From: Leucocoprinus leucothites
Lineage: Eukaryota; Basidiomycota; Agaricomycetes; Agaricales; Agaricaceae
Assembly (NCBI GenBank): GCA_013368445.1
Contig: JAACJO010000037.1
Location: 62,001-126,000 of the forward strand
Direction: 5' to 3'
DNA length: 64,000 nt
Within the stretch, counting starts at the first letter, position 1, and each line of letters opens with the position of its first letter. Below, piece after piece: positions 47,595-59,426 of the stretch. The position numbers and the translations under genes were made by a program. The notes beneath the pieces were generated by a model that did no database searches, was not told the DNA's origin, and worked only from the letters and a program-made list of their open reading frames with translations.

Positions 47595-48740
47595 ATGCTC
47601 TCCGTCGCGGCTGCTCACTTCCTCGGTATCTTCTGCGAAGCGCTGTTCTACGGCATTTACCTTGGGACATGTTACTTTTGTATTCATCCCTTGTTCATGA
47701 AAGGCGACAAAAATGAGGAACAGTGGCGGGACCCTCACGACATCCACTGGGTCATGGTGCTCGTGTTCCTCGCTCTCTTCATTATTTGTACCTTTGATGT
47801 TTCCATTGGACTTGTCCATATTTTCCGCGCCTTCATCCAGTCGCATCACCCTGAACAAGAGCTCTTAAACTCTTCGAATTGGATCAATCTAGTTCGGGTG
47901 AGTCAGCTTTAGGTTTGAGTTTTGATAGTACAAGCGCTGATGCGAGATTTGATAGTCCGTAACTCAGGGAGCTATTCTCATTGTTGGGGATTTCCTGCTG
48001 GTGTGTGTTACCGAACTTTCCGTGATTTTGCATTTTTAAATTGTCAGTAGATATATAGGTGCTGGGTCGTGTACGGATACCGTTGGCTTGTCATAGTACC
48101 TTCAACAGTTCTCTTCGTTGGAGGAACAGTATCTCTTTCGTGCAAGTTGATCGCAGTGTACGCCAGCTTGCATACGCATCCCGAAGGTATCACTCTCGGC
48201 ATACCCATCAACAATCTGACGGTACCCTGGTGGACTGCATTATTTTCCATCACGGTTGTCCAAAACATCCTCTCATCTGGTCAGCCACAACATCGTGATT
48301 CCAGTCCATAATGACTTATTCTCTTCAGGTATCTTGATCTGGCGGATTTGGAGGGTGGAAAGAGAGCTGGAAAAACAGTTCGAAGGAAACGCAGGATCTG
48401 ATCAACCACCCCGGTATTTGCGAAGGATCATCCGAGTTATTGCAGAGTCAGGCGCAGCATATGCAGCGATCCTGGTTGCATGCGCATTTCTGCTTAGCTG
48501 GAAGGATAATGGAGCTTACCTAATCGCAAATATAGTGAGTTGACATCGAGATCGCCTTCGGGTCGCCCGGATCACGTAGTGACACCATCACAGGCTTTAC
48601 AATCTGGGGGCATTGTGTTTAATGTCATCATTGCACGCTGTTCACCTCAGCGCGAACGACAATTCGTGACCTATGATTGTACTGAACGTTCTACTCTCCG
48701 CTTTGCCCAGACTAGGGAGAGCGCTCTATACGAGCCCTAG
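47595..48740 (+). CDS. Polytopic membrane protein, second family, copy B
   Basis: Paralog of copy A with the same exon layout: LSVAAAHFLGIFCEALFYGI, YLGTCYFCIHPLFMKGDKN, HWVMVLVFLALFIICTFDVS, SNWINLVR, SVTQGAILIVGDFLL, IYRCWVVYGYRWLVIVPS, WWTALFSITVVQNILSSG, LIWRIWRVERELEKQFE, RRIIRVIAESGAAYAAILVA, GIVFNVIIARCSPQRERQF, ending YEP at 48740. The position of copy A's ATG is TTG here (47556), so translation probably starts at the ATG 47595, making the N-terminus a little shorter. Otherwise intact. Confidence 0.75.
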
Positions 48741-49585
48741 GTTCCGGCTGAAAAAACAATCTAGAACTTGCAATGCGGGTTGCCGTGCTGGGGATGTAAT
48801 TGAAATGAGGGAAGTGTATGATCATACTCGTGTGTGTTTTTTTTAAAAGAAGAACCGATGCGGCTCGGTTCAGCACCTGTCTTTACGGCTTTGTACACTG
48901 TAGCTGCGAAGGTTGTCAGAGGCACTTTTATAAACCCTACTTGTAACTTATCGTAACATATGATAATTTTAATGAGCGTGTTTTTGGAATAGACATGGAC
49001 GGGATTCTCTCGCCGAGACTCGACCCACTGCATATATCGACTGGCATAGGGCCCTTATCGTTCGGTATTGTTCTCCATTATTAATTCACCGTGAGGCCAC
49101 TGTTTCTGTCTATCATACGCAGGGAAGTGCGGCCGAAACAGTCCACCCTTTTGTTTGAATGTTTAGAAGATCCGGAGGTGGAACTTCGACACGATCTGGC
49201 CAATGGCATAGGCCAGCCATAGAATAACCATAGAATAATGCATGTGATCGCAGAGCCTCAAAACAGTTTATATCTGTCATCACGATATGTGTATATCTAG
49301 TTATCAGTTACAGAACAAAAGGGTTCAAGTTCTCGTGTAGCAGGCAAGAACTCGGAGATGATCCTGGCCACTGCGAGGGTCCGCGGCGTGACTCCCGGGC
49401 TATGGCAGCTGCTATTATGATCACGACAACCATTTAATATCTGGAGGTAGACTTTGATAGCTTATCCTCATCCCTCCGTCATCGGAAGCTTATCAGGCTT
49501 TTCGATCTGAGATGTTCTCTCAATTTTGGGCTATCGTCCTTACCCTCCCCATTCGGCACCGGACTTGAGCTAGATACCTAGTCAA
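48741..49585. other. Intergenic region between copies B and C
   Basis: No gene seen. The final part (about 49510-49590) aligns weakly with the sequence just upstream of copy B. Confidence 0.4.
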
Positions 49586-50671
49586 TGTCCCCCTCGCGGC
49601 TGTTCGTTTCTTTGGTATCTTCTACGAAGTGCTGTTCTACGGCATTTGCCTCGGGACATGTTACTTTTGCACCGCTACCCTGTTCATGAAGGGAGCCAAA
49701 GAAAATGGACGGTGGTGTGGCCTTCACGACATCCACTGGGTCATGAGGCTCGTTTTCCTTGCTCTCTTCTTTATCTCCACGTTCGATGTTTTCATCGGAT
49801 ACGACCGTAATTACCGAGCCTTTGTCCAGTCAGGTCGGACAGAGGAAAAGCTCTTAACCCTTACGAACTGGATTAATGGTGCCCGGGTAAGTCAAACTCA
49901 ATGGATACTCGAGTGGCAACCCAGTGGCTAACATGGATATTAGTCTATTACCCAAATCGCTATCCTAATCATTGGCAATTTTCTTCTGGTATATACTTGT
50001 ATAACCATGGCGGTCCAGCCAAAGCGTCCTCATTTTTTTTGGCAGACCTATAGGTGCTGGGCCGTATACGGACGTCGTTGGCTCGCCGTTATACCGTCAA
50101 CTGTTCTATTCATCTGCATCATTTTCATTTCATGCAGGATGGTGCCAGTGGGGGTGTACGCCAGCTTGAAGTCGAATCCTGAAGATCCTTCTCGCAGTGG
50201 CATACCTATCAACGGCCAGACGGCACCCTGGCGGATACATAGTGTTATTCACCATTACCGCCGGACAGAATGTTCTCACCTCTGCCAGTGAGCTTGAATG
50301 GATAGCTCCGAACTCAACTGATGTATTTTTGTCTCTAGATATTCTGGATGGTAGAGAACTTGAAGGAGATTGAGAGGTTCATGGAACCCGAAGTTTTATC
50401 TGAGCAGCCACCTCGATACTCGCGAAAGGTCATTCGAGTCATTGCAGAGGCAGGGGAATTATGCTGCTATCCTTTTCTGTCAGCAATCCTGGTCGGTTTG
50501 CAGGAAAATAAATTGTACGCGGTTGCGGCCCACATAGCGAGTGAAACTTGTTGTCGGTTTCTAGCTCTAAATGTTCGTGAATAGGCTTTGCAATCGGGAG
50601 GCATATTCTTTAATGTCATTATTGCACGCTTCTCATCTCAGTGTGAACGCCAGTTCGTGTCGTTCTACTAG
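49586..50671 (+). pseudogene. Polytopic membrane protein, second family, copy C (broken)
   Basis: Recognisable by VRFFGIFYEVLFYGICLGTC, HWVMRLVFLALFFISTFDVF, TNWINGAR, SITQIAILIIGNFLL, YRCWAVYGRRWLAVIPS, NGQTAPW, QPPRYSRKVIRVIAEAG and ALQSGGIFFNVIIARFSSQ. Lesions: no in-frame ATG before the first helix (a stop at about 49582 lies just upstream), a frame break near 50235 between APW and the QNVLTSA-like segment, loss of part of the WRIW motif near 50345, and another frame break near 50460 after VIAEAG. It ends early at FVSFY. Several independent defects make this a pseudogene. Confidence 0.8.
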
Positions 50672-53168
50672 TATGACCATGCTGAACGATCTAATATTCG
50701 CTTCGCCCACGCCGTTCCCGGTCAGAGGGCTAAGAGTGGATGGGAGAGAAGCATGTTTTTCTCCGTGTGTGGAAGGTTAACCGTTTACGGGCTGCAAGGA
50801 AGTGATTTAATGACACTCAGTGCCATCTGATAATGCGTCGTTGGCGTGTTCCCCTCGCGATCAAAACATGCACCCGCATCTCCGAGCTAGAAGAGCAAAA
50901 TTCCTTCGTGCCAAACATCGTTGACCCGTCCAAGTGGTTCCCCTAGTACCTGATCGCAAATACTTCGAGAGAACCCCGCGGGGCCACCGTTATCTATGGC
51001 CGGAAATTCTACTATATACTAGTTGATCATCTCAGTTACGACGCCTAGCAGGCCAATCTGATGTTTTTGGGTGGTTTTATTTATCTAGTGGTATCATGAT
51101 ACTGTACTGGGTTGAGACAGCACCGAAGTGAAGAAATATGTATTTCTGTCCTGAATTGACTGGATGCAGCTCGCTTACAATTGTTACCGGCAACTTGCCT
51201 CAAGGACGTTCCTAGTCATCATCAGATTTGAGTTTACCTTCCTCGCTTTTGTTTGGTTGAGACTGTGATTAGGGATCACACAGGAGATGGCCGGGTTACC
51301 AAGCACCCCTCGCAGCAGCTTCAAGATCGATATCATTCGAGGAGGGAGATATTAGCCTCGGACGGGAGCATGATCCGTAGCTGGATTAAATATAGTAATA
51401 TTGGTTTGTCTCTAAGATTCGGCGATTCACGTGTACAGAATACAGAGATTTCCATGGGCTGTCGTCTATGATCGCGAGGGGTGAATCATTTGTTCAGACG
51501 TACGCACATCTGATATCCCGCCGTTACTTTGGTCACTGTCGGTTCACTGTAAGAGTCCTCCTAATGCGGGTTCCTTGGGGTTCATCTCAGGGTTAGTGGT
51601 ATCGACTAGACTAACCCTGTGAGCAGATGATCCGCAAAATGGTGCCTGTGGGTTTGAGAGTGGCGGTGGTGAGACACGTTTCTTGTTGGGTCTGGACATC
51701 ATGTGAATTTTTAAGTGGAGGGTCCATCTCGTTTGCACGGGCCACGTGTTATAGTATTCAAGGTTATCATTGGAACAGCACTCGAAGTAGCGATTTACAT
51801 TCTGGTATGCCAGCTTTACAATATGAACGATTGAGGGTCATATCAGTCCAATGACCTCGCGAAGAGATTGGGAACACGGCGATGCAGTGTGGATAAAGCC
51901 ACAGATGCCAATGATCATTCATGCTGAGCAGAGCCTAATTACTGAGAGGCGGTCGAGGCCATTAGAAACACCTCTCGGGTAGGCAGTGAGTAAAACCGCC
52001 CGCGATGCGCTCTATTCTGCTGTACCCCCACGAGCCTGCACAGATCTGGTATAGGAGAGTGATGGGAGTGGTGGGCGGGTGCGAAAACGAGATTGCGCTA
52101 GTCAGCGGCCACGAGGGATAGTCATGGTATGAGGGAAGAAGTCGTGTCCGACGTGACTGTGACACTCGGCTTAGGACCTTGGCTGTACTCGGAAGTAGTC
52201 TCATCAGTAGGTACAGGCCGACTCCTGGACGAATGAAGATATAATAAAAGGGGTGAGAGCATGGTAGGGGTGACGGATTTCGTATCGCTCAGGAACCCAA
52301 GTGAACCCAAGGAGATATGAGGAGACAAGAAGAAATTTACTCTAAGATCAGGTGTTGTTGAGGTCTTGAGGTGTATGTGAAGAGTGAAGAGTTGAAAGGT
52401 GATTTGAGGATCTTTCATATTCGCATGAGAGCTTTAGAGAGAAATTCGGGGTACTCAGTGGAGTGCTAGGGTGCTGTGAGGATGACACAGGCGTGACGGA
52501 GTCGAATTATGGGCTTAGTTATTTTTGGTTCAACGGAAAAGGCTAGGTTTGAGACGAGTCATCTGTCGTAGGCAGGGAACAGTGGTTTCGAGGCGAGAGC
52601 TCGTTTTTCCGCTCGGAGGACTGAATAGTGTCTAGTTGTTGTTCCATAAATATCCACGCCAAGGACTGAAGTGAAGCCATTGACCGAGAAGCGAAAGCGT
52701 TGTTCAAGGAATACAGAGGAGCGACAGAAAAGTATGTAGGGACTCTGATGAAAGCCTAGGCCACTGCGCAAGACTGACGCCAGGATAAAATGGCTCGGTC
52801 AGCGAGGTGGGTCAGAAACGAGATTGCCATGTCACTGCCATGAGTTAAGTCATTGATTAAATTGATGTGGTGCTGACAGAGAGATGCACAGCCACAACCG
52901 GGCTTACTCATTCAGCGGGTTAGTCATCGTGCTGCTGCTAGTGAACAAAAAGGGCCCACGTCGTCGGCAACGGTTTCATCTTCCTTACCCCCCGTTAAAC
53001 CTACTGTGAGTATGCTTCTCCGCTGTCCTGGACCCCTTCCCGAGCGTTTGTTGGTGCTTTTTTGCGAGGAAAACCGTTGGATTGGGATGGATGGAAGCTC
53101 TGAGGGCTAGATGACGTTCGGAAGGGCGAATTTTCGTGCATTACTAACCATCATTTTCAAGAAGAACC
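50672..53168. other. Intergenic region, nothing identified
   Basis: About 2.5 kb without recognisable coding sequence. The last 200 bases hold the promoter of the ribosomal protein gene; gtgagtatgc near 53007 and ttttcaag near 53156 could bound an intron in its 5' UTR. Confidence 0.45.
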
Positions 53169-54054
53169 ATGGGTCGCCGTCCCGCTCGCTGCTATCGCTA
53201 CTGCAAGAACAAGCCGTACCCCAAGTCTAGGTACAACCGTGGTGTTCCCGACCCCAAGGTGCGCCGAGCCACTCCTTTATCTGTGAAATTTCAGAGATAT
53301 TGAAAAAAGAATTTAGATCCGTATTTTCGACTTGGGCCGCAAACGTGCATCCGTTGATGATTTCCCTTTCTGCTGCCACTTGGTGTCGGACGAGTATGAA
53401 CAGCTTTCCAGCGAAGCTCTCGAAGCTGCTCGTATTTGTGCCAACAAGTACGTGACCAAGACCTCGGGCAAGGACTCCTTCCATCTTCGCGTCCGTGTGC
53501 ATCCATTCCACGTCATCCGTATCAACAAGATGTTGTCATGCGCTGGTGCTGATCGGTGAGCTCGGAAGTTCATTGTTAGTTGATCGGCGGCGTTAAATAA
53601 TGATTCAAATTTATGACAGTCTTCAAACTGGCATGCGTGGTGCTTGGGGAAAGCCATACGGTACCGTCGCACGCGTCAATATTGGCCAGATCATCCTGTC
53701 AATCCGCTGCAAAGAATCCAACGCTCCTGTCATCATTGAGGCGCTCCGCCGCGCTCGCTACAAGTTCCCTGGTCGCCAGAAGATCATCGTTTCGAAGAAG
53801 TGGGGCTTTACGAATGTCGATAAGGCCGAGTATCAGAAGCTTAAGGAGGAGAAGAAGGTGTTGCAGTAAGTGGCGAAGCTTCTTCCTTTCTGATTTGGTT
53901 ATACTCTTGCATTATGCGGGAGGTATGGCCGGGTCGAAAGGGTGCGTGTGTAAATGAATGACTGATCATTGTTTACAGGGACGGAGCCTATGTGCAGTTC
54001 ATCCGACCCAAGGGTAACTTGGAGCAGAACTTGCGTAATCAACTCCGTGCGTAG
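53169..54054 (+). CDS. RPL10: 60S ribosomal protein L10 (uL16)
   Basis: Large-subunit ribosomal protein needed for subunit joining, located near the P site. The start [20 protein letters not shown] is invariant in eukaryotes. Then [95 protein letters not shown] and [20 protein letters not shown], ending NQLRA at 54054. Three introns with GT-AG borders. Full length, no anomalies. Codon usage is more biased to C-ending codons than in neighbouring genes, as expected for high expression. Confidence 0.97.
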
Positions 54055-54424
54055 ATGTATGGGATAGCGTGCGGCTAGGCATGTACTTTTCTATTGAGCT
54101 AGTGTCAATGTGATCTGCAGCCGTACATTGCTTTGATGTGATGTCTGTAAGGCGCTTTTGAAATGGAGGTAGGTACTGATGGTACGTAAATAAGCAGGTT
54201 GGGATTGGTGTGGAGAAGTCTATATGGCAGGGGTTGTCCGAGCAAACCGCGGTCACTTGCCTCTTATTCACTACTCCGTTCTGACAGTGGACGGAGGTTA
54301 GGGGAAATGGGGCATAGATAAATTCCTCTGTGCAACCCAGCACGCATGTGTAGCAACTCTAGTAGTGGGGTGTGCGGGGGGGACACTAGATTAGTCAATA
54401 TATGACGTCATGTGAACACGGGAC

Positions 54425-54430
54425 TATATA
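54425..54430 (+). promoter_or_regulatory. TATA box of the WC-1 gene
   Basis: TATATA 37 bases before the ATG at 54467, which is in a good fungal start context (gccATGg). Confidence 0.45.
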
Positions 54431-54466
54431 CATAAGTCAAGTGGCTCTGAAGGGTTTTCTTCAGCC

Positions 54467-57265
54467 ATGGCATTCGACCAAGCCCACCACGATCAAAATC
54501 TTTTTCCGCCTCCCGTTCAGTTTCAGATCCCGTCGTTTGTCTGCTCGGTAGCGCCTACACTAGCACCAGGCGGTGGAGCTGAGGTCTTGCCCGTCAGTCT
54601 CCTCTCCGACAATCAGATCGCGAATACTTGGTTCAGCAACAACGGTTTTGCCCCGCGTTCTTTTTCTGACCAGTCTGTTCCTCTCCTCTTTTTTTCCAAG
54701 GCCTACACGACTCATTTTTTTACTAGATACCAACAACAAGACCGGCAGGATGAAGATTCACCGCACACTGCATCCCCATATGCTCCACCGGCTCGGCAGC
54801 AGCAGCACTCTCTCTCTGCCCCATTTGAATTCGACTCATACATTACACCCTCGTCGCAGTCGCCTCCCGAGGTCCAGCCTCTGCGGACGCTGACGCAGGC
54901 AGAGCTTTCTGCATTTATCCAGCCACAGTCGAACCCCTCTGTGCTACTCCATCAACCCTCCTCAGACCTTCCTGCTCCATCCTCCCTCGGACTGCCCGTA
55001 TACTCTGCCTCTGGCTTTGATCTTCTCTCCATTCTTGCCAGAGTCACCAGTCGCCCTCATCCTCGTGTTATTCTCGGCCCGGTTGATCTCACATGCTCTT
55101 TCGTTGTTGTTGATGTCCGCAGATTCGATCACCCTATCGTATATTGCTCTCCCACCTTCTGCCGCCTTACAGGCTACTCCGAGAACGAGATTCTTGGTCG
55201 TAACTGTCGTTTCCTCCAGGCCCCCAATGGCCAGGTTCAGCGTGGAGAACCACGCCACTTTACGGACCAGTCTGCCGTTGCTCATCTCAGGAAGAACCTT
55301 AGTGCTGATAAGGAGTGCCAGACGAGCATAGTTAATTACAGGAAAGATGGAACCGCGTTCATCAACCTTGTTACCGTGATTCCTATTCTGGGTGGCGTCT
55401 TTGGCCTTCCTCACGAGGAGCCGGATGTCGTTTATCATGTTGGGTTTCAGGTTGATTTGACTGAACAACCCAACGCGATTCTCGAAAAGCTGCGTGATGG
55501 TAGTTATATCGTCGATTACGGCGCACATCGCAACCAGCTTCCCCAGCCTCCGCCTCTTGGCTCCCACAATGTTGGTCATCTCAAAGATCGAAAGTCTCAG
55601 GTTATCCCCTCTGTCAGAATATCAAGAGAACTCAAAAAACTTCTTGCCGATCCTGCATTTATCAAATCTATTCCTATCACCACATCGACAACCGCCCCAC
55701 CATCTCAACCTTCATCCTCTGTCCGCGCTGATACCGACGCTCCCTCTTCCGTTACCGGGAGCAATCAACTTCTACACCTGTTGTTACTCGAAGCTTCCCC
55801 TGATTTCATCCATGTCGTTTCGCTCAAAGGTAGTTTCCTTTACGTAGCACCTAGCGTGCGCCGCGTACTGGGATATGAACCTGAGGAGATGCTGGGTAGC
55901 AGCATCGCGGACTATGCTCATCCAGAGGACGTCGTCCCGCTTATGCGTGAGTTGAAGGAGGGTAGCGCGACGGGCTTGGCAGCTGTATCAATGGCGTCTA
56001 CCGATGAGGGTGGAGGGGTTAATGCGGCGGCGGATCAGATCGCAACAGGGATGCAGATGGCTCCGCGGTCTGTCGATTTGCTTTTTAGGGCGCGGACAAA
56101 GGCCGGAGTTTACGTCTGGATCGAATGTAAGGGCCGTTTGCATGTGGAGCCTGGAAAGGGCCGCAAGGCGATTATTCTTAGCGGGCGTGCAAAGGAGATG
56201 CCCAAGTTGGAGTGGCATCGTGTTGCGGCGGGGGGTGGTTTGAGTTTGCCTGTTCCCACGTTTGGAGGGAGTGTGAAGGAGGGCGGTAGCGGTGGTGGTG
56301 GTAGTGGGCGACGGATGTCGGAGATGGAAGTGTGGGGTACTATGTCGAGTGGCCAAGGTGCTGGTGGTGTGGTTTCGTTCTTGACAGTGGGCGCTGGTGT
56401 GCATGATGTTCTGGGTTGGACGCCGTCAGACCTGGTTGGGAGGGAGGTTGTCAAGTATATCGTGGAGGGTCTTCACCAATTTGGGGAGGAGCTGCGGTTA
56501 CTGCGGAGTTGGGAGAGTCTATCGAATCCGAGACGATTTTGCTGCAAGATGAGGCATAAGAATGGATCGACTGTGGATGTCGTTTTTATTCTTTACAGAC
56601 CTACCAACGATTCGTCGGCCACGAAATCGATACCTGGGATTACCCCTGCGCCCCTCATATATCAAATCCGCTCTCGACAGTCGTTCAAGCCTTTGGCGTC
56701 GTCTTCCGCTTCCCTCGTTCACTCGCTGAACTCTGATGTGTTTGAAGAACTCGACACGAATCGGGATTCGAGTTGGCAGTATGAAATTCAGCAGATCCGA
56801 TTTGCTAATCAACGATTGGAAGACGAGATAGCTGTTTTGACTAAGCAATTGGAAGAGGCTGAAGATGTGCAGCAAAAAGTGTACGAGGATCTCCAGCGTC
56901 CAAGTACTCGCGAGAATGTTTTGGATCAATATGTATCGTCTACAACGAACTCATCACCTCCCCTTCATCAATCTCCTTCGCCTTTGAACTTTGGATATAC
57001 TGGTTGCCAGCAACCCTATCCGACGCAGCACCACGACCAAGCACCTTCATCGTCATCGTCATCGTCGTCTCTTGTCCAGAGTTTATCCACCCCGATTCAC
57101 TCTCAACATTATTCCAATACCGTGCCTGGAACTTATTCTTCTCAGCCTGTAACGCTTTCACCACTCGCTTCGTTCTCTCGTGATTGGGATACCTCTGCTT
57201 TTGTACAAAATCAGCCCCTTCGGTTGCCGAACCTGAAGCGCTCATGGGATTCGGCGCTTAGGTGA
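54467..57265 (+). CDS. White Collar-1 type blue-light photoreceptor (LOV-PAS-PAS, no zinc finger)
   Basis: Flavin-binding light sensor and transcription regulator that acts with the GATA-factor WC-2. The LOV domain carries GRNCRFLQ with the photoactive Cys at about residue 247, preceded by FCRLTGYSENEIL and followed by NYRKDGTAFIN and VGFQVDLTEQ. A second PAS (FIHVVSLKGSFLYVAPSVRR, LGYEPEEMLG) lies at about residues 445-560 and a third (VHDVLGWTPSDLVG) at about 640-740. A short coiled coil (NQRLEDEIAVLTKQLEEAED) and Ser-rich tail end the protein. There is no GATA zinc finger, as is normal for basidiomycete WC-1. Bases 54673-54726 form a GT-AG segment of exactly 54 nt that could be an in-frame intron; removing it joins SFSDQ to YQQQ. 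Otherwise the gene reads as one exon. Confidence 0.92.
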   Translation: MAFDQAHHDQNLFPPPVQFQIPSFVCSVAPTLAPGGGAEVLPVSLLSDNQIANTWFSNNGFAPRSFSDQSVPLLFFSKAYTTHFFTRYQQQDRQDEDSPHTASPYAPPARQQQHSLSAPFEFDSYITPSSQSPPEVQPLRTLTQAELSAFIQPQSNPSVLLHQPSSDLPAPSSLGLPVYSASGFDLLSILARVTSRPHPRVILGPVDLTCSFVVVDVRRFDHPIVYCSPTFCRLTGYSENEILGRNCRFLQAPNGQVQRGEPRHFTDQSAVAHLRKNLSADKECQTSIVNYRKDGTAFINLVTVIPILGGVFGLPHEEPDVVYHVGFQVDLTEQPNAILEKLRDGSYIVDYGAHRNQLPQPPPLGSHNVGHLKDRKSQVIPSVRISRELKKLLADPAFIKSIPITTSTTAPPSQPSSSVRADTDAPSSVTGSNQLLHLLLLEASPDFIHVVSLKGSFLYVAPSVRRVLGYEPEEMLGSSIADYAHPEDVVPLMRELKEGSATGLAAVSMASTDEGGGVNAAADQIATGMQMAPRSVDLLFRARTKAGVYVWIECKGRLHVEPGKGRKAIILSGRAKEMPKLEWHRVAAGGGLSLPVPTFGGSVKEGGSGGGGSGRRMSEMEVWGTMSSGQGAGGVVSFLTVGAGVHDVLGWTPSDLVGREVVKYIVEGLHQFGEELRLLRSWESLSNPRRFCCKMRHKNGSTVDVVFILYRPTNDSSATKSIPGITPAPLIYQIRSRQSFKPLASSSASLVHSLNSDVFEELDTNRDSSWQYEIQQIRFANQRLEDEIAVLTKQLEEAEDVQQKVYEDLQRPSTRENVLDQYVSSTTNSSPPLHQSPSPLNFGYTGCQQPYPTQHHDQAPSSSSSSSSLVQSLSTPIHSQHYSNTVPGTYSSQPVTLSPLASFSRDWDTSAFVQNQPLRLPNLKRSWDSALR

Positions 57266-57647
57266 AGGGAGGGGCTTACCCATCTATCTTCTGTCTTGCT
57301 TTTTAATTTTTTGATTTTTGCGTGGACGGTGTAGGAGTATATTATATTATAGACTTTTCTTTTGATTTGTGGTCTCTTGCTTGGGTTTCATGTCTTGTTC
57401 ATGGTTGATGGTCTCTCTGCTCATTGTAAAAGTACAGTAGTTGAACGCATGGACTTTGTAGGCACATGCTTATAGGTGTTTTTTTATTGAACTGTGTTGT
57501 GGGCTAATACACGATAAAAGTGCTTGTTATTGTTGAAAATGAGTGAAAATGAGTGAAAAATAAAGTGTGGTTGAGAAGTGCGTATTGTTATTAAAGAAAC
57601 GAGGAGTGGAGAGAACGTATTCCAAAAGATAGGGGGTGAAGTCTATA
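57266..57647. other. Convergent 3' flanks of WC-1 and the kinase gene
   Basis: AT-rich; a small direct repeat (aatgagtgaaaatgagtgaa) is at about 57539. No gene. Confidence 0.4.
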
Positions 57648-59426
57648 TCAGGGTAACGGCTCTCGGCTACTCGATAAGCGGTTCAAGTGGATATACACAT
57701 CGGTGCCAAAACCATCCATTGCGATAAGACGTAGGTCTCCGCCGAAATAACGAGCATACTGGACAATAGCGTGAGTTTTTCTGGTCAAGAAATAGAAATC
57801 ACAAATAGCGCGCACCAGTCTTGATAGTGGGAGTCCGTATCCGAATCCAGCCATGGGGGCTTTGAAATCGCTAGCCTGGAAATCCTGATCAATACGCTGG
57901 CCCTCCATAGTGGTGTACATGTAAGTCCAAATTAAGGGGATGGCGCTACGAGGAATACCGCCTCCTTCGTCTGAAATCTTGATGGTGATGTCTTCTTTTC
58001 CTTCGACGACGACGACTTTGATGGGTGGAAAGTGGTCTTCTTTGTCTACCCCGAAACGTTCGACGACGGCGCGGAGAGAGTTTTTGAGGAGCTCGAAGAC
58101 GATGTGGGAGAGGTGGCCTGGGACGTAGGGGAAGGTGAGGTTCTTGGGACAGATGAGTTGGACGGGAGGGCCTTTGAACATGGCGTAGTGTTCTTCGCAG
58201 ACGAATCGGGCATTTTCGATGGCTTCTTGGACGATGTCGTGGACATTCTGTGTTGTTGATAAGTTGCCGGGGGTTGGTTCTGAGAGAGAAAGTAATACAT
58301 ACCGCTTTTGTACAGATAATGCCGACGTAGTCCTCGTGTGCCAGTTGAGTATTCAGAGCCACGTCTTAGCCACAAGAACGCCACCAGATCAGTACTTTTT
58401 TTTAGTGTCAGCAGGAGGGTAATAATATCACAACTTACGTTGACCGATCAGAAAGCGGATCCCGATACGCGACATGTAGAATCGGTCCAACCAAGCTTGG
58501 ATATCGTGACCGATGTGCCGTGCGTTCTGACTTCGTTTCCATTCGAGAACGCCTTGAGCGACGGTGGTGACGGTAGGATCGTGTCGGCTCTTGATGTGTT
58601 CAAGGAGCTTGGTGAAACGTTTATTGTAGTCTTGGACTTCGGGAGGCCAGTCCGTTCGGTTCGTACTCGCGTAGTACCTGCCATATGGGGCTTTTTTTAG
58701 TTCGACGATGGAGAAGAGAGAGACGAAGAGAGACGAACCTTCGCTCCATGGGGACCCTCAACCGCAGTTTGTTGAAGCCGTTTGCGCCATTGCCGTTCCC
58801 ACCCCCATCGAGGCCGTGAGAGAGGTTTGTGTATCCGTCGCTGAGAGGTTCGAGGGAGGGGTTGGGTGTGGATTCTGGGAGAGCGACTTCGCCGGACCGG
58901 GGCACCATGAGGGCTTGACGAACGCTTGGTGAGAGTTGGATGAGGGGGAATGTAATGAGTTCCTTTGATAATGAGTTAGTTAAGTGAGAAGGTGGCCCTT
59001 GAGTTGAGTCATTTGTGGTCGTACCTCGAAAGACTGGGCATACCAGTTCTTGACTTTCTTGATAGAGGGCATGATGCTGAGATTATGAGGTAGTTCGTCT
59101 AGCTCCTTCACGCGATGAGCCAGTCGTACTGGTAGTTCCTCTGTGTTCCTCATCTGTGAGCACACAGAGAGGTGGAAAACCGTTAACTCCGCACCTGAGA
59201 GGAACTGGCTGGCTTTCAGCAACGTTCCTTGACTTGGATTCTGGCCAAACAAGACCATCTGTTGGAGGGAGACTGCAGTGGGGTCAACATGGATGAAGAT
59301 CAGACGAGCTGGCACAACCGGAGAGAGAGAGAATGAGAGGAAAAGCGTACCGCCAGTTTGTGGAAAGGAGGCAAAGTGGTGGATCTTGTCCCACAAGGCT
59401 GGGGAGATGCGGAAGCCTGCGGACAT
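57648..59426 (-). CDS. Mitochondrial pyruvate dehydrogenase kinase (PDK family)
   Basis: Phosphorylates and inactivates the E1 subunit of pyruvate dehydrogenase in the mitochondrial matrix; the fold is a four-helix N-domain plus a GHKL ATPase domain. The start is MSAGFRISPALWDKIHHFAS at 59426. N-domain: VSLQQMVLFGQNPS, LLKASQFLS, then after a 54-nt intron EELPVRLAHRVKELDELPHN and SIKKVKNWYAQSFEELI. Middle: HDPTVTTVAQGVLEWKR, LDRFYMSRIGIRFLIGQ. ATPase: N-box HIVFELLKNSLRAV, G1 ISDEGGGIPR, G2 GFGYGLPLSRL then YARYFGGDL, and YIHLNRLSS. A 57-nt intron after SRL is in frame and would be easy to miss. An Asn/Gly-rich insert (DGGGNGNGANGFN) precedes the ATPase half. Branched-chain ketoacid dehydrogenase kinase is the less likely alternative. 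Confidence 0.93.

Noticed and set aside
51980..52420. Minus-strand open frames upstream of RPL10
   Set aside because: Ser/Thr-rich low-information sequence with no recognisable domain or clear introns.
53880..53980. Possible intronic snoRNA in RPL10
   Set aside because: No correctly spaced C and D boxes or terminal stem were found.
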